This document shows positions 1 through 5,317 of a stretch of 6,624 bases of DNA, piece by piece. The stretch's first letter is position 1, and each line of letters starts with the position of its first letter. The translations under genes were made by a program, and so were the position numbers. The DNA comes from Pseudomonadota bacterium (GTDB lineage Bacteria > Myxococcota_A > UBA796 > SXON01): the NCBI GenBank assembly GCA_005776735.1, contig SXOM01000377.1, positions 1 to 6,624 on the forward strand, given 5' to 3'. The notes under the pieces are model-generated. The model had not been told where the DNA came from, did not search any database, and worked only from the letters and a program-made list of their open reading frames with translations.

Positions 1-98
1 ACCGGCTGCTCGTCGGGCCGCGGCGGGCGCGCGGCGCGCTGCGGGCCGCGCGCCTGCTTCGGCTTCGCCTCGAGCCCGGTCGCGGCGCGGCCCCCCAC
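1..98 (-). CDS. 5' end of a divergent gene, product unknown (partial)
   Basis: This is a reading frame on the minus strand starting at GTG (98-96) and running off the left edge. The 32 visible residues are rich in Ala, Arg and Pro with scattered Lys, Glu and Gln, like a disordered basic N-terminal tail; no family can be named. Support comes from base composition: of the 14 A/T bases between 1 and 98, none falls at the third codon position of this frame and most fall at the second, which is the coding pattern of a high-GC genome. A GGGGAG Shine-Dalgarno-like stretch (minus strand, 112-107) lies 8 bases before the GTG. No plus-strand frame here ends before the 117 gene, so a plus-strand gene ending in this stretch is unlikely. 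An ATG at 103-101 starts another minus frame that is Arg/Ser-rich and fits the base pattern less well. The true start, and even the gene, remain uncertain. Confidence 0.45.
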   Translation of the reverse strand, partial: MGGRAATGLEAKPKQARGPQRAARPPRPDEQP

Positions 99-102
99 CC
101 CA

Positions 103-108
103 TACACT
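103..108 (+). promoter_or_regulatory. Candidate -10 element for the 117 gene (leaderless or near-leaderless)
   Basis: TACACT matches the bacterial -10 consensus TATAAT at four of six positions. It stands out in otherwise nearly pure G/C sequence. Only 8 bases separate it from the GTG at 117, so transcription would begin at or just before the start codon. The intervening bases are pyrimidine-rich and hold no Shine-Dalgarno sequence. No convincing -35 element is visible about 17 bases upstream. Confidence 0.4.
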
Positions 109-112
109 CCCC
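107..112 (-). promoter_or_regulatory. Possible ribosome binding site for the divergent left-edge gene
   Basis: GGGGAG on the minus strand, within a longer purine run, sits 8 bases upstream of the GTG at 98. It also lies 3 bases before an ATG at 103 in another frame, and the GGAGG at 115-111 lies 7 bases before that ATG, so the site does not by itself settle the start. The base-composition phase favours the GTG. Confidence 0.3.
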
Positions 113-116
113 TCCC

Positions 117-1796
117 GTGGTCCTCCCCAGCCTGCGCGTGCGCCTCGTCCTCCAGTCGGTCGTACTCGCCGCGATCAGCTTGTGGCCGGCGTTGCGGGCG
201 CCGACCACGGTCGCGGTGGGGTCCGGAGAGTCCGACACCATCAAGCACCTGTGGACGTTGTGGTGGATGGAAAACCAGCTCCGCACCGGCGGGGGGATGC
301 ATACGACGCTGGTGAACTTCCCAGACGGGATGACGCTTTTCCCGATCGAGCCGCTGAACGGGCTCGTGGCGATGGTCGTCCCTGGCGGCGCGGTGTTCGG
401 GAGCAACGTGCTCGCCGCGCTGCACCTGGTGCTCACCGGCCTCGCGGCGGGGTGGCTCGGCAAGCTGGTGAGCGGCACCGACCGCGGCGCGCACGCGGCG
501 GCCGCGCTGTTGCAGGGCAGCGCGTTCGTGGCGTTCACGCTGCATGTCGGGGTCGGCGAGCTGCGGCAGGTGTGGTGGTTGCCGCTCGGCCTCGGGGTGT
601 TGTGGCAGGCGCACCACACCCGGCGCGCGGCGTGGTTCTTCGCCCTGGCCGGCGTGTTGGCGGCGTGCGTGTTGAGCTGCTTCTACCACGGCTTGTTCCT
701 GGCGGTCGCCGTCGCGGTGTGGGCGCTGTGCACCCTGCAGGCTTCGTGGAGATTGTGGCTCGGCTACGCGCTGGCGGCCGGGTTGTCGTTGGCGGTGGTG
801 CTCCCGGTGGTCGGGAGCTTCGCCGGGACGTTCGGCTCCGGCAGCCCGCAGGACGTGGTGGGCAGCCGCGGCGAGGTGCTGCTCGACTACCGCGCCGAGG
901 CCGCGCACCTCGACGACCTCGTGCGCTGGAAGTCGCCGGATCCCGAGCCCCAGGCCCGCCAGGTCCGCGCGTATGCGGGCGGGCGCTACCTGGGCGTGGT
1001 GGCGCTGGCCCTGGCGTTGGCGGGGCTCGTCGCGTCGCCGCGGCGGGCCCTGCCGTGGGTAGCGGTCGGGGCGGTCGGCACCGTGCTCGCGTTGGGGAGC
1101 CTCCTGTGGTGGGGGGACACGCGGGTGATGGTCGGGGGCCACGCGCTCCAGCTCCCGTTGGCGCGCCTCAACCAGCTCCTGGTCGAACACGCCGAGCCCA
1201 TCAACTTCCCGGCGCGGTTCCTGGCGGTGACCGCCGTCGCCGTGGCGGTCCTCGGTGCGTTGGCGCTGCGGTGGCCGTGGCTCGGCTGGCTCGTGCCGGT
1301 CGCGCTGGTCGACGTGGGGATGCACGACCTCGCGGTGTGGCCGCGCGCCACGCTCGAGCTCCCCGACATGGCGGGGCTCGACGCGACGGCGCTCCGCGAG
1401 GCCGGTGTGGTGGGCCCGATCGCGGACCTGGCGCTGGCCGCCGAGTCCAACGAGGAGACGCGTACCCTGGCGGTCGCGGCCCAGCTCGCGGGCGGGTTCG
1501 CCACGCAGGGGGTGCCGTTGGAGCGGCTCGACGCCTGGGCCCCCGAAGGCAACGCCTGGCTGCGCGCGCGCCCGGTCGCGGCGCTCGGCAACCTCGCGCG
1601 CCCCGGCGTGCGCGCCCCGAGCGACGAGGAGCTGTCGGCCGACCTCGACGCGCTGCGCGCCCGCGGGTTCGGGGGCGTCATGCTCACGCACCGCGACCTG
1701 CGGCCCGACCCCACCACCGACGCGCGGCTCACCGCGGCGTGCGGGACGCCGGTGCGGGCGGCCCACGCGACCGTGTGGTCGCTCATCCAGCGGTAG
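117..1796 (+). CDS. Polytopic membrane protein, GT-C glycosyltransferase-like
   Basis: 559 residues. A first membrane helix (about 9-28) is followed by an extracytoplasmic loop with ESD at 38-40, HLW at 44-46, WW at 49-50 and FPDG at 68-71. About ten helices in total are visible up to residue 405, with a larger non-membrane loop at about 236-290. A soluble C-terminal region (about 406-559) follows. This plan, with an acidic residue in the first loop, many helices and a C-terminal domain, is that of GT-C enzymes, which move sugars from lipid-linked donors on the outer face of the inner membrane. Asp40 as catalytic base is inference, and I cannot assign a GT family or substrate. The C-terminal layout (GPIADL near 431, a QGVPLERLDAW stretch near 470, then RGFGGVMLTH) resembles the tails of YfhO-like membrane proteins. 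The GTG at 117 is the first start after the -10-like hexamer. The frame stays open to the left edge, so a longer protein cannot be excluded; GTG at 138 would be seven residues shorter. Confidence 0.8.
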   Translation: MVLPSLRVRLVLQSVVLAAISLWPALRAPTTVAVGSGESDTIKHLWTLWWMENQLRTGGGMHTTLVNFPDGMTLFPIEPLNGLVAMVVPGGAVFGSNVLAALHLVLTGLAAGWLGKLVSGTDRGAHAAAALLQGSAFVAFTLHVGVGELRQVWWLPLGLGVLWQAHHTRRAAWFFALAGVLAACVLSCFYHGLFLAVAVAVWALCTLQASWRLWLGYALAAGLSLAVVLPVVGSFAGTFGSGSPQDVVGSRGEVLLDYRAEAAHLDDLVRWKSPDPEPQARQVRAYAGGRYLGVVALALALAGLVASPRRALPWVAVGAVGTVLALGSLLWWGDTRVMVGGHALQLPLARLNQLLVEHAEPINFPARFLAVTAVAVAVLGALALRWPWLGWLVPVALVDVGMHDLAVWPRATLELPDMAGLDATALREAGVVGPIADLALAAESNEETRTLAVAAQLAGGFATQGVPLERLDAWAPEGNAWLRARPVAALGNLARPGVRAPSDEELSADLDALRARGFGGVMLTHRDLRPDPTTDARLTAACGTPVRAAHATVWSLIQR

Positions 1797-1816
1797 CCAC
1801 GCCGGCCGAGAACCGG

Positions 1817-1822
1817 TATCCT
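1817..1822 (+). promoter_or_regulatory. Candidate -10 element for the 1830 gene (leaderless)
   Basis: TATCCT matches TATAAT at four of six positions, including the key first T, A and last T. Seven bases separate it from the ATG at 1830, the usual distance from a -10 box to the transcription start, so the mRNA would begin at or next to the start codon. The seven bases contain no Shine-Dalgarno sequence. No clear -35 is visible; that region overlaps the stop codon of the preceding gene. Confidence 0.5.
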
Positions 1823-1829
1823 TGCGCGC

Positions 1830-3077
1830 ATGCTGCTCAGCCTCGTCACCCTCGCCTTGGCGTACGAATCCGAACCCCAGCCCGTCCTCTTGATGGACGA
1901 CGCGCCGGTCTTCGAGAACGTCGAATTCACCACCGGCGTGCTCCCGTCCGGGAGCCCGGTGGGCGTCGAGTTCATGCTCGACTCCAAGGGCGGCACCGAG
2001 CTGATCATGGAGGGAGAAGCTGCCCTCACCTGGCCCGACGATGTCACGTTCGCGGCCACGGGCGAGGAGATGAAGGGCTACTTCCAGCTCGACGCGTCGC
2101 TCGACGCGATCACCCAGGTGGTGGTCGACCTCAGCTCGTACGGCGGTCCGTCGGGCAGCTTCGAGATCGATCACCGCTCGCTCACCATGGACGGGCGCAA
2201 GCTCTTCACGCCGTTCGCGCTCGAGGGCAGCGCCGAGCCGCGCGTCGAGATCGTGGACACCACCGACAGCACGCAGCTCATCAACTACAGCTTCGAGATC
2301 TTCAGCGGGGTGAGCCTGGACTTCACCGCCGACATGACGCCGACGATCACGGTCGGGTACGAAGGGGTGCAGTGGATCGTCAACGAGGGGCTCATCACCA
2401 CCGAAGACCAGGCGGTGGTGCTCAACCCCGAGCAGGGCGCCGACTTCGTGGTCGATGGTTTCTTCCGCGGCGCCTACGACGGCAACATCGCGCTGGTGTT
2501 CACGCCCCAGGTGGCGATCACCGCGCCCTTCCTGGGCACCATCCCGCTGGTCAGCTTCGAGTACCCGCTGTCGTTGCTCACCGACAGCTTCGAGCAGGAC
2601 TTCGAAGGCGAGTCCTACACCTTCCCGATGCCGATGCTCGAGCCGGGCTCCGACGCCGAAGACTTCGGCGAGGTCGAGCTGACCCAGCTCCGCACGGTGA
2701 ACATTCCCATCCGAAACGTGGGCAACCTCGCGCTCATCGGCACCGCCAGCATCGAAGGCGACGGCGCGTTCACCGTGTTCCCCACCCAGTTCAACGCCAT
2801 CCCCGGCACCGAAGACGGCCTGGTCGTCACCTTCGCCCCGACCCTCGTCGGCGACACCTCGGCCGAGCTGGTCCTGACCAGCAACGACCCCGGCTACCCC
2901 GACATCCGGGTGGCGCTCACCGGCGCGGGCGTGGAGCTCGACGAGGGCCAGGACGTCGGCGGCGACCCGATCGTGGCGTCGACCAGCGAATGCGGCTGTG
3001 GCGTGGGGGGCGGTGGGGTTCCGGGCCTGGTGGTCGGGCTCGGCATGCTGGCCGTGGCCTGGCGCCGCCGCGCGTGA
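1830..3077 (+). CDS. Exported choice-of-anchor D protein with MYXO-CTERM-like sorting tail
   Basis: 415 residues. The N-terminus MLLSLVTLALA looks like a very short signal peptide, cleaved before YES. The start is fixed: upstream in frame there is no ATG, GTG or TTG before the stop of the preceding gene. Residues 12-280 are acidic and beta-rich and match no family I recognise. Residues about 283-367 form a choice-of-anchor D (ASH/SPD-2/Hydin-like) Ig-fold domain, recognisable by IPIRNVGNLAL, VTFAPTLVGD, LTSNDPGYPD and VALTGAG. The C-terminus has ECGCG (Cys388, Cys390), a Gly-rich stretch, a hydrophobic segment of about 15 residues and RRR at 412-414. This is the three-part plan of MYXO-CTERM signals, in which myxosortase cuts near the Cys and the protein ends up on the cell surface. 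These are the only two Cys in the protein, consistent with a processing role. The likely fate is a surface-displayed protein of unknown function. It probably heads a two-gene unit with the phosphatase. Confidence 0.88.
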   Translation: MLLSLVTLALAYESEPQPVLLMDDAPVFENVEFTTGVLPSGSPVGVEFMLDSKGGTELIMEGEAALTWPDDVTFAATGEEMKGYFQLDASLDAITQVVVDLSSYGGPSGSFEIDHRSLTMDGRKLFTPFALEGSAEPRVEIVDTTDSTQLINYSFEIFSGVSLDFTADMTPTITVGYEGVQWIVNEGLITTEDQAVVLNPEQGADFVVDGFFRGAYDGNIALVFTPQVAITAPFLGTIPLVSFEYPLSLLTDSFEQDFEGESYTFPMPMLEPGSDAEDFGEVELTQLRTVNIPIRNVGNLALIGTASIEGDGAFTVFPTQFNAIPGTEDGLVVTFAPTLVGDTSAELVLTSNDPGYPDIRVALTGAGVELDEGQDVGGDPIVASTSECGCGVGGGGVPGLVVGLGMLAVAWRRRA

Positions 3078-3084
3078 TGGGGTG

Positions 3085-3852
3085 ATGCGCCACGCGCCCA
3101 CGCTGCCGTACGCGACCGGTGCGGCCGCCACCCGACGGTCGCCGCGCCACGCGGAGAACGAAGACCAGCACCGCATCCTCGACGCCAACCACCTCGCGGT
3201 GGCGGCGTTCCGCAAGGGGGCGTTGTTCGCCGTCGCCGACGGCGTGAGCACCTCGCGTCGCGGGCGCTACGCCGCCGAGCTGATGTGTTCGCGGATCGAC
3301 ACGTTCTTCGACCGCTTCCAGGCGCCGCGCGTCGAGTCGCTCACCCAGCTCGTCAACGAGGTGGACTGGGAGCTGCGCGGCCTCGGGCACGGCCAGGCCG
3401 CGTGCACGGTGTCGATGTTGTGGTTGGCCTACGGCATGGCCAACGTGGTGCACGTGGGCGACTCGCAGTTGTACCGGGTGCGCCACGGGGACTGCACCCG
3501 GCTGACCGAGACGCACCGTGGCGGTCGCAGCCTCGGCGCCTACGTCGGCATGGGCCCGCAGATCGCCGACGTGATGCAGGTGTGGCAGGAGCCGCTCTTC
3601 GTGGGCGACCTCTTCCTGCTCGTCACCGACGGCGTCACCGAGGTCATCCGCCCCGAGGAGCTGCTCGACCTGTGGTGGACGGGCGGCGGGTCGCCGCAGC
3701 GCGCGGTGCAGTCGATCATCGCCGAGGTCAACCGCCGCGGCGGCCAGGACGACGCCACCGCGATCGTGGTCGACGTGCTCGCGGTCGAATCCGACCCGGC
3801 CGACGAGACCACCTTCTCGGGCCGGACCGATTTCGTGCGGAAGCGCGGATAG
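3085..3852 (+). CDS. PP2C-type (PPM) Ser/Thr protein phosphatase
   Basis: 255 residues, soluble and stand-alone: a single PP2C domain without signal or membrane segment. PPM phosphatases remove phosphate from Ser/Thr using two Mn/Mg ions. The metal-binding Asp residues are all present: NED (Asp27), ADG (Asp52-Gly53), TDG (Asp182-Gly183) and QDD (Asp222/223). The core strands carry HVGDSQLYRV (123-132) followed by LTETH, the usual GDSR and LT..H motifs. One variation is that the segment after Asp52-Gly53 reads VSTSRRGR rather than the common MGGH or HGG. The domain should be active. The likely partners are Ser/Thr kinases elsewhere in the genome; none is visible here. The ATG at 3085 is preferred because it lies seven bases after the upstream stop; a GTG at 3082 would add one residue. 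A frame extension back to 2998 overlaps the preceding gene and reads as non-homologous sequence. A short charged tail ends in RKRG. Confidence 0.92.
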   Translation: MRHAPTLPYATGAAATRRSPRHAENEDQHRILDANHLAVAAFRKGALFAVADGVSTSRRGRYAAELMCSRIDTFFDRFQAPRVESLTQLVNEVDWELRGLGHGQAACTVSMLWLAYGMANVVHVGDSQLYRVRHGDCTRLTETHRGGRSLGAYVGMGPQIADVMQVWQEPLFVGDLFLLVTDGVTEVIRPEELLDLWWTGGGSPQRAVQSIIAEVNRRGGQDDATAIVVDVLAVESDPADETTFSGRTDFVRKRG

Positions 3853-3913
3853 TCGGCGCGGAAGGTCTGTCGGGGGTGGCGGGTTCGGTGCGGACGTTGT
3901 AGACGCGCGCCCG

Positions 3914-5317
3914 ATGGCTCTCTTCCTCCCCTTCCTCAGCCTCGCCCTCGCGGAGAACCTCACGGTCACCTCCAACGTGAAGGGTCTGTCCATCGTCGTC
4001 AACGGCGAGGACACCGGCCTGAAGACGCCGGCCACGGTCAGCGGGTTGTCGCCGGGCAACGCGGCGGTCCAGGTCGGGGACGCCTGTCGTGCGGGCGACG
4101 CCATGGCCGACGTGCGGGTCGGCGCCGACAATCGGGTCAACGTCCACGCCGAAGAGCAGCTCGCGATGCTCACGGTGGCGGTCAAGCCGGCCCAGGCGGT
4201 GGTCGACGTCAACGGGGGCAAGGTGCGCGTCAGCCCCAACGTCCCGGTGGGCCTGCCCTGCGGCACCTACGAGATCAGCGCGAGCCTCAAGGGCTACTCC
4301 ACGGCCGGGTACACGCTGGAGCTCATCGGGGGCCAGGAGCTCGAGCTCCCCATCGAGCTGGAGAAGCTCGGGGTCAGCACGGTCGAGGTCTCGGTCGAGC
4401 CGCGCTCGGCGTCTTTGTGGTTCGACGGGCGCGAGGTCGGGCAGGACGCGGCGTCGTTGCCGAGCGTCTACGAAGGGCTCCACACGCTCGGTGCCAAGGC
4501 CAAGGGGTACAACGACGTCGAGGTGCCGGTGCTGGTCGGCGGCGGCGACGGGCTGGTCTTCCGCATCGAGCTCGGCCGCGGCGACGACCTGGGCGACGTC
4601 CGCGCCGTCGGCGGTGCCGGCAAGACCGCGCTCGAGAAGGGCCTCGAAGCGCGTCGCGAGGCGGGGGGCGCCCCTCCCGACGACGACGACGACCCCAACC
4701 CGCGCCTGAAGGACAAGTCCGATGGCGACGACGAGGACGACGACCGCCCCGACGTGAAGGACGACGACGAAGACGAAGACGAGGACGAAGACCTCGACGA
4801 CGACGACGACGACGGCGACGATCTCGACGAAGACGGCAACCTCGTCGGCGACGAGCCGAAGAGCTGGTCGGAGCGCGCGTCGGCTTCTGCGAACGGGGGC
4901 GAGACGAAGAAGCCCAAGGCGGTCGACCTCGACAGCGAGACCACCGTGGAGAAGAAGCCCAAGGCCGGCCTGCGCACGGCCGGCGGGGTCCTGCTCGGCA
5001 TCGGGGCCGTGGTGACCGGCGGCGGCGGGTACTACACCTGGACGCTCGCCAACGAGACCTACACCAACTGGCAGGGCATGGCCGAGGCGGCGGACGCGGC
5101 CGAGTCGGAGACCGACCAGAAGCGCCTGCAGGGCCTCGCGGACACCTACTACACCGAGCAGTTCGCGCCGCGCGGCAACCTGATGATCGGCACCTTCGTC
5201 GGCGGCGGTGTGCTCGCGGCGACGGGGCTGGTGCTCCTGGTGGTCGACGCCGAGGGCGCGCCGGTGTTCGTGCCCGCGCCCGGTGGCGGCATGGTGGGAT
5301 GGTCCGGCTCGTTCTGA
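3914..5317 (+). CDS. PEGA-repeat protein with Asp-rich linker and C-terminal membrane hairpin
   Basis: 467 residues. A very short signal-like N-terminus (MALFLPFLSLALA, then ENL) precedes three PEGA-type beta modules at about 15-82, 83-152 and 153-222. Their signatures are VVNGEDTG/GLSPG, VDVNGG/GLPCGTYE and WFDGREVG/YEGLHTL; GY closes repeats 2 and 3 (127-128, 198-199). PEGA domains are small Ig-like modules of exported bacterial proteins, probably binding other envelope parts. Residues 256-314 are extremely acidic (38 of 59 are Asp or Glu). Then come a Lys-rich stretch with KKPKA twice (332, 347), a helix at about 355-376, a 45-residue acidic loop, a second helix at about 423-444, and a tail ending GWSGSF. 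The only two Cys (58 and 116) could form a disulfide between modules 1 and 2. The ATG at 3914 is the first start in frame after the phosphatase stop; no Shine-Dalgarno is seen. TGTAGA at 3898-3903 is a weak -10 candidate. The envelope role is inference. Confidence 0.88.
   Translation: MALFLPFLSLALAENLTVTSNVKGLSIVVNGEDTGLKTPATVSGLSPGNAAVQVGDACRAGDAMADVRVGADNRVNVHAEEQLAMLTVAVKPAQAVVDVNGGKVRVSPNVPVGLPCGTYEISASLKGYSTAGYTLELIGGQELELPIELEKLGVSTVEVSVEPRSASLWFDGREVGQDAASLPSVYEGLHTLGAKAKGYNDVEVPVLVGGGDGLVFRIELGRGDDLGDVRAVGGAGKTALEKGLEARREAGGAPPDDDDDPNPRLKDKSDGDDEDDDRPDVKDDDEDEDEDEDLDDDDDDGDDLDEDGNLVGDEPKSWSERASASANGGETKKPKAVDLDSETTVEKKPKAGLRTAGGVLLGIGAVVTGGGGYYTWTLANETYTNWQGMAEAADAAESETDQKRLQGLADTYYTEQFAPRGNLMIGTFVGGGVLAATGLVLLVVDAEGAPVFVPAPGGGMVGWSGSF
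4679..4855 (+). repeat. Asp-rich low-complexity tract (GAC/GAA codons) ending in an EF-hand-like loop
   Basis: This stretch encodes residues 256-314 of the PEGA protein. Asp is written almost only as GAC, giving runs of GAC triplets. On the other frames and strand these runs read as Arg-rich or Ser-rich shadow frames. The last twelve residues (303-314, bases 4820-4855), DLDEDGNLVGDE, match the EF-hand calcium loop pattern: acidic at 1, 3, 5 and 12, Gly at 6 and Leu at 8. No flanking E and F helices are evident. Confidence 0.75.
4906..4965 (+). repeat. In-frame 15-base direct repeat (GAAGAAGCCCAAGGC)
   Basis: The 15-base unit occurs at 4906-4920 and again at 4951-4965, 45 bases apart, so both copies read in the same frame and give KKPKA. 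They bracket an acidic segment and end just before the first membrane helix of the PEGA protein. This is either local duplication or selection for a basic stretch beside the membrane. Confidence 0.6.

Noticed and set aside
26..54. A perfect 10-base inverted repeat (26-35 with 45-54, nine-base loop) that could be a terminator.
   Set aside because: It consists only of G and C, has no T-run, and lies inside the probable minus-strand coding frame. Such palindromes are frequent in this composition.
1794..1830. Possible readthrough fusion of the membrane protein and the choice-of-anchor D gene, since both are in the same frame.
   Set aside because: The gap holds a clear stop, a -10-like hexamer and a new signal peptide start, all of which indicate two separate genes.
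2998..3084. An upstream GTG start for the phosphatase at 2998.
   Set aside because: It would add 29 residues overlapping the sorting tail of the preceding gene. The residues are not PP2C-like, and the ATG at 3085 has ideal spacing to the upstream stop.
182..3085. A very long open frame (967 codons) on the plus strand across the membrane protein and choice-of-anchor D genes.
   Set aside because: Its translation is Arg/Gly/Ala-rich without domains and overlaps two well-supported genes. It is an effect of high G+C removing stop codons.
2917..4266. Long minus-strand frame opposite the phosphatase and the start of the PEGA gene.
   Set aside because: It overlaps the phosphatase, whose catalytic motifs are clear, and its own translation is Arg/Pro/His-rich without recognisable motifs.
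4679..4855. Tandem repeat tract resembling a CRISPR or minisatellite.
   Set aside because: The repetition is only of Asp/Glu codons with no constant repeat-spacer unit, and it is in frame inside a gene.
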